From UBA967 sp044375555 (GTDB lineage: Bacteria; Verrucomicrobiota; Verrucomicrobiia; Chthoniobacterales; Terrimicrobiaceae), in NCBI GenBank assembly GCA_044375555.1, contig JBILML010000007.1, positions 1 through 64,000 of the forward strand: 64,000 nt of DNA, given 5' to 3'. The position numbers and the translations under genes are program-made. Shown here in pieces: positions 30,258 through 38,227 of the stretch (position 1 is the first letter of the stretch; each line of letters opens with the position of its first letter). Under the pieces are notes generated by a model, which was not told the origin of the DNA, did no database searches, and was given only the letters and a program-made list of their open reading frames with translations.

Positions 30258-31213
30258 GCGAGGCAGGCGCGGAAGCCGCTGTTGAGCGCCTCGCGGTCGA
30301 GATTGCGTCCGATAAAGACCAAGCTGTTCTTGCGCGGGCGACCGGCCCAAGGCCCGCCGCTGGCGGCGTCGATGAGCATGTGGACGCCTTGGAAAACCAC
30401 GCGGTCGGCCTGGTTTTTCACGGCAAAAACTCCCTTCATCCGGAAAATGTCCTGACCCTGCTCTTGCACGAGTTTCGAGAGCCAGTCGTTGAGTTTTTTC
30501 CCATCGCAATCTCCCTCCGCCTCGATGCCCACGCTCGAGATGTCCGAGTGGTGGTGATGGTGGTGCGCGTCGGGTTCGAGGAAATGGGGATTCAGCTCGG
30601 TGGCACGGTCGAGATTGAAGCCGCCGACCTCGAGGATTTTGGCGATGTCGATTTCGGCGCGCGTCGTGCGGTGGATCGTCGCCAGCGCATTCACCTCGCG
30701 GACGATTTTTTCCAATCCCTCGAGTTTTTCAGCGGGGACGAGATCGCATTTGTTGAGGAGGATCACATCGGCGAAGGCGATTTGCTCCTCGGCCTCGTGC
30801 GTGTCCTCCATATGCCGAGCGATGTGGTGGGCATCGACCACCGTCACCACGCCGTTGACGAAGGTTTTATCTCGAATGTCCTCATCCACGAAAAAGGTCT
30901 GCACTACCGGCCCGGGATCGGCGAGGCCAGTCGTCTCGACGAGGATGTGGTCGAACTTGTCGCGGCGCTTGAGAAGGTTGCCGAGGATTCGGATCAGGTC
31001 GCCACGGACGGTGCAGCAGATGCAGCCGTTGTTCATTTCGAAAAGCTCCTCGTCGGTGCTGATCACCAGTTCGTGATCGATTCCGACCTCGCCGAATTCA
31101 TTTTCGATCACGGCGATTCGGAGGCCGTGTTTCTCGGTGAGGATGCGGTTGAGGAGCGTGGTTTTCCCGGCTCCGAGGAAGCCGGTGAGGATCGTGACGG
31201 GAATGCGCGACAT
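30254..31213 (-). CDS. COG0523 (CobW/ZNG1-type) GTPase, putative metallochaperone
   Basis: 319 residues. Seen: Walker A GFLGAGKT (10-17), NEFGEVGIDHELV, the metal-binding CxCC motif GCICCTVRGDL (about 64-74), VETTGLADPGPV, NKCDLVP (base recognition), and a histidine stretch DAHHHHHHSD (about 217-226). Family members deliver zinc or other metals to client enzymes at the cost of GTP. It is translationally coupled to the downstream WD40 gene and preceded by a disrupted small gene and a long inverted repeat, which could be a metal-responsive operator; no regulator is in view. Confidence 0.93.
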   Translation of the reverse strand: MSRIPVTILTGFLGAGKTTLLNRILTEKHGLRIAVIENEFGEVGIDHELVISTDEELFEMNNGCICCTVRGDLIRILGNLLKRRDKFDHILVETTGLADPGPVVQTFFVDEDIRDKTFVNGVVTVVDAHHIARHMEDTHEAEEQIAFADVILLNKCDLVPAEKLEGLEKIVREVNALATIHRTTRAEIDIAKILEVGGFNLDRATELNPHFLEPDAHHHHHHSDISSVGIEAEGDCDGKKLNDWLSKLVQEQGQDIFRMKGVFAVKNQADRVVFQGVHMLIDAASGGPWAGRPRKNSLVFIGRNLDREALNSGFRACLA

Positions 31214-31236
31214 TTGCTGATTCTAACTCGAAAAAG

Positions 31237-31519
31237 TCACCGTCTGGAATGCTGAAATCCGTTCCGCAGCGGATCTTCGTGAGTGAGCGCGCGGCCGACC
31301 ATTTCGTAAACCAAATCGATCGCTCTTGCATGCCCGTAAACCTCCTGATGATCCCGCACAGCAAGGCGCCTGAGGAGCTGATCGCGAATATCTTCCGGAA
31401 GACCCTCGTAAAAAATACCCCACTAGGGCTTTAGCTGGATTCAAAGGGCTTGCCCAGTTTGTCACTAAACTTGTTACGAGATTAAAAGCCGGTTGCTCGC
31501 TTTGTAACGACAAAGTCAT
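31237..31519 (-). pseudogene. Small frame-disrupted gene upstream of the COG0523 GTPase
   Basis: The stretch 31422-31237 reads as credible protein (YEGLPEDIRDQLLRRLA, then HQEVYGHARAIDLVYEMVG) but a stop (31425-31423) blocks it upstream. Joining it to the frame that starts at ATG 31519-31517 requires a one-base shift, and a run of six A/T at 31410-31415 sits exactly at the junction. The joined product would be about 93 residues with no recognised family. It could be a pseudogene, a sequencing slip, or programmed frameshifting. Stop is 23 nt before the GTPase start. Confidence 0.4.
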
Positions 31520-31534
31520 AAAAATGTCGTTACA
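31503..31534. promoter_or_regulatory. Perfect 10-bp inverted repeat, candidate operator
   Basis: TGTAACGACA (31503-31512) and TGTCGTTACA (31525-31534) are perfect arms with a 12-nt AT-rich spacer, so the half-site centres are 22 bp apart, about two helical turns. It overlaps the putative start of the disrupted gene upstream of the COG0523 GTPase. It lacks G(T/G)AG flanks and is unlike the REP hairpins here. A dimeric repressor site is possible; it is not a clear match to any Zur or Fur consensus I know. Confidence 0.4.
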
Positions 31535-31709
31535 GAAGCGCTCGAGAGTTGCCGAAAATCGCAGGCGGTTCGGATGATAGGATCGTGCGGGTTTGGCATC
31601 AGGATTTCGCCTTGATGTGTGAATTTGAGGGACGTTTTTTTGCCTCTTTTTCGCCTTGAGTTTTGGTTCTGCATAGAACGATTTTGCGAGTAGGAACGAA
31701 GCCATCCGA

Positions 31710-32060
31710 ATGAAAAAACTGTGCGACTCCGATATTGAGGAGATGTTCTCACGCTCGAGCGGACCTGGCGGTCAGCATGTGAACAAGGTCTCGACGGCTG
31801 TCACTTTGCGCCATGTTCCGACGGGGTTGAGTGTGACGGTTTCGGATTCGCGTTCGCAGGCGATGAACAGGGAGACCGCGCGGCGCAGGCTGCTGCAAAA
31901 AATCAATGAAGCGGCGGAGGCGAAAAAGCTGGCGCAGTTGGCGGAGGCCTCGAGGGAACGGCGTCGAAAGGCCAAGCGCTCGCGGGGCACAAAGGCGAAG
32001 CTGGTTGAATCAAAGCGCCGCCGCTCGGAAACGAAAAAATTGCGTGGCAAGGTCGCCTGA
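31710..32060 (+). CDS. ArfB-like peptidyl-tRNA hydrolase (release factor GGQ domain)
   Basis: 116 residues. The catalytic loop SSGPGGQHVNKVSTAV carries GGQ, and the C-terminal tail (about 75-116) is strongly basic (RRRKAKRSRGTKAK). This is the layout of ArfB/YaeJ-type proteins, which release peptides from ribosomes stalled without a stop codon, the tail entering the empty mRNA channel. The domain is slightly shorter than E. coli ArfB. It is a single gene, apparently with its own promoter in the preceding gap. Confidence 0.88.
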   Translation: MKKLCDSDIEEMFSRSSGPGGQHVNKVSTAVTLRHVPTGLSVTVSDSRSQAMNRETARRRLLQKINEAAEAKKLAQLAEASRERRRKAKRSRGTKAKLVESKRRRSETKKLRGKVA

Positions 32061-32218
32061 TATGCGATGAACGACTCCGATTTTTCGGAATCCGCCGCAA
32101 GGCTGGGCGAGGGTCAGTCCCACACATTTACATATTTGATAACGAATTTTGCGCGAATTTTGGATGGGGGCATGCGGAATAGCGGAGTTTTTTCGGGCCG
32201 CGCCGAGGGTTTTAGTTT
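32061..32218. repeat. Spacer with a solo GGGTCAGTCCCACA-type transposase terminus (32111-32139)
   Basis: GGGTCAGTCCCACA at 32111-32124, followed by CATTTACATATTT, matches the left end of the Y1 transposase at 51968 (51918-51944). No transposase gene is attached here, so it is a solo end. The rest of the spacer has no recognisable feature. Confidence 0.65.
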
Positions 32219-32908
32219 TTACGAGGGACTGGGAGCGCCAACGTCCTCGTTGGCCGAGGAGTGCGTCGATGCCGACGGGGACGTCGGCGTTCCGGCGCTG
32301 GACCACGGCCATTCCTCGGCGCGCTCGCACAGGCCGGCTTTGACGGGGTTTTGGTGGATGTAGAGCACGACATTCTCGAGATGTGTGTCGTTGCGGATAA
32401 AACGGTCCCAGTATTCCCGCATCCAAAGGTGCTTTGGGTCAGGGATGCCAAGTTGGAACTCCTCGTTGTGGGTCAATGCCCATCGCGCGGTGATGGACTT
32501 CCAACCTTGGACGATCTTTGCTAGCGGCGTGAGGGTTTCCAGGAGGACATGAACATGGTTCGGCATGATGCACCATGCGAGGAGTCGATAGCGTTGACCG
32601 TCGAAGTGCTGGAGGGAATCGCGCATTTGCTCGGCCAATTTCGGATGGCGCAGGGCGCAACAGCCCATGCCGGCATCGAGCCATTGTTCGATTTTTTCAC
32701 GCCGATGAGCGGAGCGTTGGTTTTCGGGAAGCTCCAGCAATTCCTCTTCCAGTTGCGTGAGTTTTTCCTGTGGCAGGCTGTCGGCGAGGCGGAAGGTGAC
32801 GGCTTGGAGGAGTTGCTTCGCATCCCGGTGGGGGAGGTAGCCGCGGGAATACCACTCTTTGGGAGCGCCGACGTCCCCGTCGGCTTCTTCGGTTTGATTT
32901 GTATTCAC
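32219..32908 (-). CDS. REP-associated tyrosine transposase (RAYT, Y1/HUH family), copy 1
   Basis: 229 residues, GTG start. The HUH-type metal site is MPNHVHVLLE, and WMREYWDRFIRNDTHLENVVLYIHQNPVKAGL carries the conserved end of the Y1 domain with its catalytic tyrosine region. The family cuts single-stranded REP DNA. Both protein ends are encoded by REP hairpins: residues about 9-16 (ADGDVGAP) by the hairpin at 32867-32884, and the C-terminal segment by those at 32271-32288 and 32237-32254. The gene is thus framed by its own presumptive substrate. It is intact by length. Confidence 0.9.
   Translation of the reverse strand: MNTNQTEEADGDVGAPKEWYSRGYLPHRDAKQLLQAVTFRLADSLPQEKLTQLEEELLELPENQRSAHRREKIEQWLDAGMGCCALRHPKLAEQMRDSLQHFDGQRYRLLAWCIMPNHVHVLLETLTPLAKIVQGWKSITARWALTHNEEFQLGIPDPKHLWMREYWDRFIRNDTHLENVVLYIHQNPVKAGLCERAEEWPWSSAGTPTSPSASTHSSANEDVGAPSPS
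32231..32296. repeat. REP pair at the 3' end of RAYT copy 1
   Basis: Hairpin 1 is GCCAACG-TCCT-CGTTGGC (32237-32254), preceded by GGAG at 32232-32235. Hairpin 2 is GCCGACG-GGGA-CGTCGGC (32271-32288), in opposite orientation and followed by GTTCC. Both stems are 7 bp and perfect. They are translated as the transposase C-terminus and separated by 16 nt. Confidence 0.85.
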
Positions 32909-32946
32909 GGGGGTTGGTGGGCCGACGAGGACGTCGGCGCGCCTAC
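32861..32946. repeat. REP pair at the 5' end of RAYT copy 1
   Basis: Hairpin 3 is GCCGACG-TCCC-CGTCGGC (32867-32884) with GGAG at 32862-32865. Hairpin 4 is GCCGACG-AGGA-CGTCGGC (32921-32938), followed by GCGCCTAC, so on the minus strand it reads GTAG-GCGC-hairpin. The pair repeats the orientation pattern at the gene's other end, with GTG 32908 lying between the two hairpins. The purL stop codon begins at 32948. Confidence 0.85.
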
Positions 32947-35165
32947 TATTTTTCCCAACTCATTAGCGAAGGGATCGTGCTCTCGAATGGGGTGCGGAGT
33001 TTCGCGACGGGCCAGGCGAAGGTTTTGCTGGTGGCTTCGATGGTGAGGGTGGGGTCTTTGGTGACTTCGCCGAGGCGGGTGTGGGGGACGCTTCGGGATT
33101 TGAGGAAGTCGAGGATTTCGCTGGCGTGGCGTGGGGCGAAGGTGATGACGATGCGGGATTGCGACTCGTTGAAGAGGGCGACATCGGCGCGGGTGCCGGG
33201 GATTTCGGTTTTGGCTCCGAGGTTTCCGCTCATGCAGGACTCGGCGAGGTTAACGGCGAGGCCGCCTTCGGAGCAGTCGTGTGCACTTTTGACGAGGCCT
33301 TGGCGGATGAGGTCGCGGACGGCATTTTGGACGGCGAGTTCCTTGGCGTAGTCGAGTTGCGGTGGGGCGCCGGCTTTGCGGCCGTGGACGGCGAGGAGGT
33401 AGTGGGACGCGCCGAGTTCGTTGCCGGGTTCGCCGATGAGGAGGATGATGTCACCTGCGGCTTTGAAGGCTTGGGTGGTGATGTGCTCGGGTTTTTCAAC
33501 GAGTCCGACCATGCCGACGGTGGGCGTGGGGTCGATGGCACCGGCGGGGGATTCGTTGTAGAGGCTCACATTGCCGCCGGTGACGGGTGTGTCGAACGCG
33601 CGGCAGGCTTCGGCGAGGCCTTCGATGGCTTCGCGGAGTTGGAGGAAATTTTCGGGTTTGTGGGGATTTCCGAAATTCAGGTTGTCCGTGACGGCGAGCG
33701 GGGTTGCGCCGGTGCAGGCGATGTTGCGCGCGGCTTCGGCGACAGCGATACGGCCGCCTTCGCGGGGATCTTGTTTGCAATAGATCGCGTTACAATCGGT
33801 GGATGCGGCGAGGATTTTATTGGCCTCGCGGACGATGAAGACGGCGGCATCCGAGCCAGGCAGGACGGTGGCGCCGAGGCGGACCATGTGGTCGTATTGC
33901 TGCCAGACCCATTGCTTGGAGGCGATGCTCGGATGGGCGAGGAGGGTTTCGAGAGCGGTGAGAGGGTCGGCTTCAGGCACGCTGGCGAGGTCGAGAGGCT
34001 CGGGAGCTTTTTTCGGAGCGGCTTCACGGGAGTAGAGCGGGGCTTCGTCGGCGAGTTGGCGGGCGGGGATTTCGACGGCGATGTCGTTGCCTTCGCGGAC
34101 TCGCATCATGCCGTCGTCGTTGACCACGCCGACATGGGCGTAGGGGAGATCCCATTTTTCAAAGATGGCGCGGACTTTGTCTTCCTCGCCTTTTTTGACG
34201 ATGACGAGCATGCGTTCCTGGGACTCGGAGAGCAGGATTTCATAGGGCGTCATGCCGGTCTCGCGTTTCGGCACGAGGTTGACATCGATTTCGACGCCGG
34301 TGCCGCCACGGCTGGCGGTTTCGCAGGTCGAGCAGGTGAGGCCTGCTGCGCCCATATCCTGGATGCCCGCGACGCAGCCGCTGGCGAGGAGTTCGAGGCA
34401 GGCTTCGAGGAGGAGTTTTTCGCGGAAAGGGTCGCCGACTTGCACGGCGGGGCGGTCTTCCTTGGATTCCTCGGTGAGTTCGCGCGAGGCGAACGCAGCG
34501 CCGGCGAGGCCGTCACGGCCGGTTTCGGCACCGACATAGAAAACGGGATTGCCCACGCCCTTGGCGGCTCCGCGGGCGATTTGCTCGTGCTTGAGGATGC
34601 CGAGGCAGAAGACATTGACGAGCGGATTTCCCGAGTAGCTGTCGTCGAAATAGACCTCGCCGCCGATCGTCGGGATGCCGATGCAGTTTCCGTAGTGGGC
34701 AATGCCATTCACCACGCCGGCGAAGAGTCGGCGGTTGGTGGCGGATTGTTGGGAGTCGCCGCGAATGTCGCCGAAGCGGAGGGAATTCATCGAAAACACA
34801 GGGCGAGCGCCCATGGTGAAGATGTCACGAATGATGCCGCCGACGCCTGTGGCGGCGCCTTGGAAGGGCTCGATGGCGCTCGGGTGGTTGTGGCTCTCCA
34901 TCTTGAATGCGATGGCCCATCCGTCGCCGATGTCGATAACGCCTGCGTTTTCCTCGCCCGCCTTCACGAGCACGCGTGAGCCGGTGACGGGGAATTTTTT
35001 CAGCTCGAGCTTCGAATTTTTGTAGGAGCAATGCTCACTCCACATGACGGAGAAAACGCCGAGTTCGGTGAGGTTCGGCTCGCGTCCGAGGATGGATTTG
35101 ATGCGTTCGTATTCGTCGGGCGTGATGCCGTGTTTGGAGATGATTTCGGGTGTGATGGCGGACAT
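32946..35165 (-). CDS. purL: Phosphoribosylformylglycinamidine synthase, large subunit (PurL)
   Basis: 739 residues, the size of the small-type PurL that works with separate PurS and PurQ subunits. Catalyses ATP- and glutamine-dependent conversion of FGAR to FGAM in purine synthesis. Seen: VMWSEHCSYKNSK, KMESHNHPSAIEPFQGAATGVGG, GIQDMGAAGLTCSTCE, and TGGNVSLYNE. ATG 35165 begins MSAITPEII; upstream codons in frame come from a repeat. purS and purQ are not in the window. Its 3' end abuts a REP and its 5' end abuts the GxxExxY element. Confidence 0.96.
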   Translation of the reverse strand: MSAITPEIISKHGITPDEYERIKSILGREPNLTELGVFSVMWSEHCSYKNSKLELKKFPVTGSRVLVKAGEENAGVIDIGDGWAIAFKMESHNHPSAIEPFQGAATGVGGIIRDIFTMGARPVFSMNSLRFGDIRGDSQQSATNRRLFAGVVNGIAHYGNCIGIPTIGGEVYFDDSYSGNPLVNVFCLGILKHEQIARGAAKGVGNPVFYVGAETGRDGLAGAAFASRELTEESKEDRPAVQVGDPFREKLLLEACLELLASGCVAGIQDMGAAGLTCSTCETASRGGTGVEIDVNLVPKRETGMTPYEILLSESQERMLVIVKKGEEDKVRAIFEKWDLPYAHVGVVNDDGMMRVREGNDIAVEIPARQLADEAPLYSREAAPKKAPEPLDLASVPEADPLTALETLLAHPSIASKQWVWQQYDHMVRLGATVLPGSDAAVFIVREANKILAASTDCNAIYCKQDPREGGRIAVAEAARNIACTGATPLAVTDNLNFGNPHKPENFLQLREAIEGLAEACRAFDTPVTGGNVSLYNESPAGAIDPTPTVGMVGLVEKPEHITTQAFKAAGDIILLIGEPGNELGASHYLLAVHGRKAGAPPQLDYAKELAVQNAVRDLIRQGLVKSAHDCSEGGLAVNLAESCMSGNLGAKTEIPGTRADVALFNESQSRIVITFAPRHASEILDFLKSRSVPHTRLGEVTKDPTLTIEATSKTFAWPVAKLRTPFESTIPSLMSWEK

Positions 35166-35180
35166 ATTGGAAGAATTTTT

Positions 35181-35620
35181 AACCACGGAGGACACGGAGA
35201 GCACGGAGGTGAAGAAGAGGGTTTTTACAGGGAAAGGCGTTTGATGCCGTTTTTTAGGAGTTGGACGTTGAAGTTGATGAGGAGGGCCGTTCGGAGGCCG
35301 GTGAGTTTCAGGTAGGTGAGGACTTGGGCGGTGTGAACGGGGAGTAGTTGGTCGACGGATTTAAGCTCGATGAGGACTTTGTTTTCGACGATAAGGTCGG
35401 CGCGGAAACCGCTTTCGAGAGCCAGACCTTTGTAGGTGAGTGGGATTTCTTTTTGAGAGGAAACCTGAAGACCCGATTTGGTTAATTCGAGGGCGAGGCA
35501 CTTCTCGTAGACCGATTCGAGCAGTCCCGGCCCAAGTTCCCGATGCACAGTGATCGCCGCGCTGATGATGGCTTCCGTGAGCGAGTTATTTTCAAACTCC
35601 TCCGTGCTCTCCGTGGTTAA
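35181..35620. mobile_element. GxxExxY element 1 with inverted termini
   Basis: The left end AACCACGGAGGACACGGAGA (from 35181, continuing GCACGGAGG to 35209) is mirrored by the right end at 35598-35620, which on the minus strand reads TTAACCACGGAGAGCACGGA. The ends are built of CACGGAG heptads. They enclose the GxxExxY gene and separate purL from gatA, otherwise closely spaced housekeeping genes. The layout suggests a small transposable or retro-like unit, and no transposase is encoded. Confidence 0.65.
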
Positions 35621-35623
35621 CAT
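35225..35623 (-). CDS. GxxExxY family protein, copy 1
   Basis: 132 residues. Seen: HRELGPGLLESVYEKCLALEL (the GxxExxY motif), SGFRADLIVENKVLIELKSVDQL (a D-x(n)-ExK pattern like PD-(D/E)XK nucleases), and HTAQVLTYLKLTGLRTALLINF. The family (TIGR04256) is widespread, often multicopy, with unknown function. The N-terminal LTTESTEEF is encoded by the element's own right inverted end. Stop of gatA lies 1 nt before this ATG. A second copy is at 58284. Confidence 0.88.
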   Translation of the reverse strand: MLTTESTEEFENNSLTEAIISAAITVHRELGPGLLESVYEKCLALELTKSGLQVSSQKEIPLTYKGLALESGFRADLIVENKVLIELKSVDQLLPVHTAQVLTYLKLTGLRTALLINFNVQLLKNGIKRLSL

Positions 35624-35624
35624 T

Positions 35625-37085
35625 TCAGAATTTATTCGGAAGGACGGTGAGGACTTGTTGGGAGCCGGTGCGTTCGAAGGCGTCGGCGATGCCGAGGAGG
35701 CGGGTTTCGTCCATCGCTTTGCCGAGGAATTGCAGGCCGACGGGGAGTTTTTTGCCTTCCTCTTCCACCAAACCGCAGGGGACGCTGATGCCGCAGATGC
35801 CAGCGAGGTTCGTGGCGATGGTGAAAATGTCCGCGAGATACATGCGGAGGGGGTCGTCCACGCGCTCACCGATTTTGAATGCGAGGTCGGGTGAGGTCGG
35901 GCAGATGATGGCGTCCACTTTTTCGAACGCCTTGGCGAAATCCTGCCGGATAAGCGTGCGGACCTTCTGGGCGCGGAGGTAGTAGGCGTCGTAGTAGCCG
36001 CTCGAGAGCACATAGGTGCCGAGAATGATGCGGCGCTTCACCTCGCTGCCGAAGCCCTCCTCGCGGGTGCGCATGTAGTGGTCGAGGAGGTCGCGGGGGT
36101 TCTTGGCGCGGTGGCCGTAGCGAACACCGTCGAAGCGCGCGAGGTTCGCGGAGGCCTCGGCGGTGGCGATGATGTAGTAAACGCCGACCGCGTATTGCGT
36201 GTGGGGAAGCGAGACGGGCACGGCCTCGGCGCCGAGTTGCTCGCAGAGCTTTATGGCGGACTCGACTTTTTCGCGGACACGCTGGTCCATGCCATCGACG
36301 AAATACTCGGAGGGGATGCCGAGTTTCACACCCTTCAAATCCCGCCCGAGATTCGCGGTGAAATCCTCGGCCGGCGCGTCGAGCGAGGTCGAGTCGTGTG
36401 GATCTTTGCCGGAAATGGCGTTGAGGATCGCGGCGCAATCACGAGTGCTGCGGGCGATGGGGCCGATCTGGTCGAGCGACGAAGCAAAAGCCACAAGGCC
36501 GTATCGCGAGACGCGGCCGTAACTGGGCTTGAGACCCACCACACCGCAGAGTGAGGCGGGCTGGCGGATCGAACCACCGGTGTCGCTGCCAAGTGTGGCG
36601 AACGCCTCGCAGGCCGCGACAGAGGCCGCCGAGCCGCCGCTGGAGCCGCCGGGGATGCGCGAGGTGTCCCAGGGGTTGCGGGTTTTTTGATAGGCGGAAT
36701 TCTCGGTCGAGGAACCCATCGCGAACTCGTCCATGTTCAGCCGGCCGAAGGGAATCGCGCCTGCGGATTTCAGCTTGGCGATGACAGTGGCATCGTAGGG
36801 CGAGCGGAAGCCGGCGAGGATTTTCGAGGAGCAGGTGCAGGGTTCGCCGAGGACATTGATGGCATCTTTGATGCCGATCGGCACGCCGCCGAGGGGGAGT
36901 GAGATGTCGGCTTTTTCGGCCGCCGCGAGCGCGGTCTGCACATCGCGGGAGAGGTAGGCTCCGATGGCGGGATCAACTTTGGAAATTTTCTCCTCGAGGG
37001 CGCGGACGGCATCGACGGGCGTGAAGTCGCCTTGGCGGAAGCCGGCTTGGAGTTCGGAAATGGAAAAGGTGGTGAGATCGCTCAT
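35625..37085 (-). CDS. gatA: Aspartyl/glutamyl-tRNA(Asn/Gln) amidotransferase subunit A
   Basis: 486 residues. Amidase-signature enzyme that frees ammonia from glutamine to amidate Glu-tRNA(Gln) or Asp-tRNA(Asn). The catalytic triad is present: Lys in VPIGIKDAINV (about 78), and the two serines in PGGSSGGSAASVAA and GSDTGGSIRQPAS. Length is normal. It follows gatC by 1 nt. gatB is not in the window, so the complex is encoded at more than one locus. Confidence 0.97.
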   Translation of the reverse strand: MSDLTTFSISELQAGFRQGDFTPVDAVRALEEKISKVDPAIGAYLSRDVQTALAAAEKADISLPLGGVPIGIKDAINVLGEPCTCSSKILAGFRSPYDATVIAKLKSAGAIPFGRLNMDEFAMGSSTENSAYQKTRNPWDTSRIPGGSSGGSAASVAACEAFATLGSDTGGSIRQPASLCGVVGLKPSYGRVSRYGLVAFASSLDQIGPIARSTRDCAAILNAISGKDPHDSTSLDAPAEDFTANLGRDLKGVKLGIPSEYFVDGMDQRVREKVESAIKLCEQLGAEAVPVSLPHTQYAVGVYYIIATAEASANLARFDGVRYGHRAKNPRDLLDHYMRTREEGFGSEVKRRIILGTYVLSSGYYDAYYLRAQKVRTLIRQDFAKAFEKVDAIICPTSPDLAFKIGERVDDPLRMYLADIFTIATNLAGICGISVPCGLVEEEGKKLPVGLQFLGKAMDETRLLGIADAFERTGSQQVLTVLPNKF

Positions 37086-37086
37086 G

Positions 37087-37374
37087 TTATTCGATGACTT
37101 TGGTCACCACGACGAGGTTGTTGGCGGAGTGCGGCGCGTTGGCGAGGGCGTCCTTGCGGTCGAGGCCGTGCTTCGCCACATCCTCGCGGAAGACATTGAA
37201 GACAGGGTTTGCGTGGGCGGTCGGCTCGACGGCGGAAACATCGAGGGCCTTCAGTTGCTCGACATATTCCAGCACCTTGCCGAGCTGGGATTGGAAGGTG
37301 GCGACCTCCTCGTCGGTGAGTTCGATGCGGGCCAGCCGGGCCACATCACGGACATCAAGAATGGGACTGCTCAT
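37087..37374 (-). CDS. gatC: Aspartyl/glutamyl-tRNA(Asn/Gln) amidotransferase subunit C
   Basis: 95 residues. The small belt subunit that stabilises GatA-GatB: VRDVARLARIELTDEEVATFQSQLGKVLEYVEQL and EDVAKHGLDRKDALANAP match GatC along the full length. First gene of the gatC-gatA pair, with a 1-nt gap to gatA. Confidence 0.95.
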   Translation of the reverse strand: MSSPILDVRDVARLARIELTDEEVATFQSQLGKVLEYVEQLKALDVSAVEPTAHANPVFNVFREDVAKHGLDRKDALANAPHSANNLVVVTKVIE

Positions 37375-37427
37375 GCGGCGGGTATTGGTAGAAGTTGGCG
37401 CGGCGTTTGTCCAAAATTTTGATCTGT

Positions 37428-38150
37428 TCAGCCCTCGAGCTCGCGGAGGCGCTCAACGGTTGGGTGTTCGACGAGGAAACCCGAGCCGGTTTGCTCGAGG
37501 AGTTGCAGGTGGCCGTTTGGGGCGAGGCCTAGAAAGGACCCCCGCACCGTGCCTCCACTGGACAGGGAAATTTCGACGGGCATGGGATCGGTCCAGTGGG
37601 CGTTGAGCTCCTCGATCGCGGCGCGCATCCCGCCGGCGAGCATTTGGGTATGGGCCTCGGAAAGCGCGCCAAGGATGCCAGTGGTAAGCGTTTCCAGATC
37701 TGGCACGGGCGAAATCCAATCAGCCAAGCGTGTGGCTGTGTCGCGCAGTTCTGGCGAATCGGTCCACGGCTCGTTGAGGACATTCATGCCGAAGCCGACG
37801 ATGAGTTGGCCGGAGGCGGGCTGCTCGATGATCAGGCCTGCGAGTTTGCGGGATCCACACAGGATGTCGTTTGGCCAGCGAAGCCGTGCGGCAGTGAGGC
37901 CGATCGATTTCAAATGCGTGAGCAGTGACGCCCCCACACGCAGCGAGAATCCCGCCCAAACCTCCGCCGGCCCGGTGGCGGGGAGCGAGGCTGAAAGCCA
38001 AAGCCCGCCTTTTTGCGAAGCGAAGGCCCGCCCGAAACGCCCGCGTCCGCGAGTTTGCGAATCGGCGCGCACAGCCGTCCAAACGGGCAGATCGCGGCAG
38101 ATGTCATTCGTCGATGTCGTTTCCGCCAGATGGATGAGATCCCAATTCAC
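37428..38150 (-). CDS. birA: Biotin-[acetyl-CoA-carboxylase] ligase
   Basis: About 240 residues. Activates biotin to biotinyl-AMP and attaches it to carboxyl carrier protein. Seen: AETTSTND, the adenylate loop GRGRFGRAF, LRWPNDIL, RKLAGLIIE and a C-terminal SH3-like tail (SSGGTVRGSFLGLAPNGHLQLL). There is no N-terminal HTH, so it is a class I enzyme without repressor function. GTG 38150 places the start six residues before AETTS; an in-frame ATG at 38210 would extend it into the promoter of the divergent gene. Confidence 0.92.
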   Translation of the reverse strand: MNWDLIHLAETTSTNDICRDLPVWTAVRADSQTRGRGRFGRAFASQKGGLWLSASLPATGPAEVWAGFSLRVGASLLTHLKSIGLTAARLRWPNDILCGSRKLAGLIIEQPASGQLIVGFGMNVLNEPWTDSPELRDTATRLADWISPVPDLETLTTGILGALSEAHTQMLAGGMRAAIEELNAHWTDPMPVEISLSSGGTVRGSFLGLAPNGHLQLLEQTGSGFLVEHPTVERLRELEG

Positions 38151-38174
38151 GCAAAGATTTTTACGGAAACCGCG

Positions 38175-38203
38175 TTGACACTCACGCTCGGATTTTATGG
38201 CAT
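38175..38203 (+). promoter_or_regulatory. Candidate sigma-70 promoter of the Ala-rich protein gene
   Basis: A perfect -35 box TTGACA (38175-38180) is followed 17 nt later by TGGCAT (38198-38203), or 15 nt later by TATGGC (38196-38201). The start codon is 25 nt beyond. A consensus -35 is rare in this window, which fits strong expression of a structural protein. Confidence 0.45.
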
Positions 38204-38227
38204 GGGTCACTCAATCCTTAATCCACT

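Noticed and set aside
31223..31705. 160-codon minus-strand frame covering the gap before arfB
   Set aside because: Only part of it looks like protein and that part is in another frame; most of the frame has no protein-like character.
33081..34979. Long plus-strand open frame (632 codons) opposite purL
   Set aside because: Antisense shadow of purL with extreme Gly/Ala/Asp/Glu composition and no family motif.
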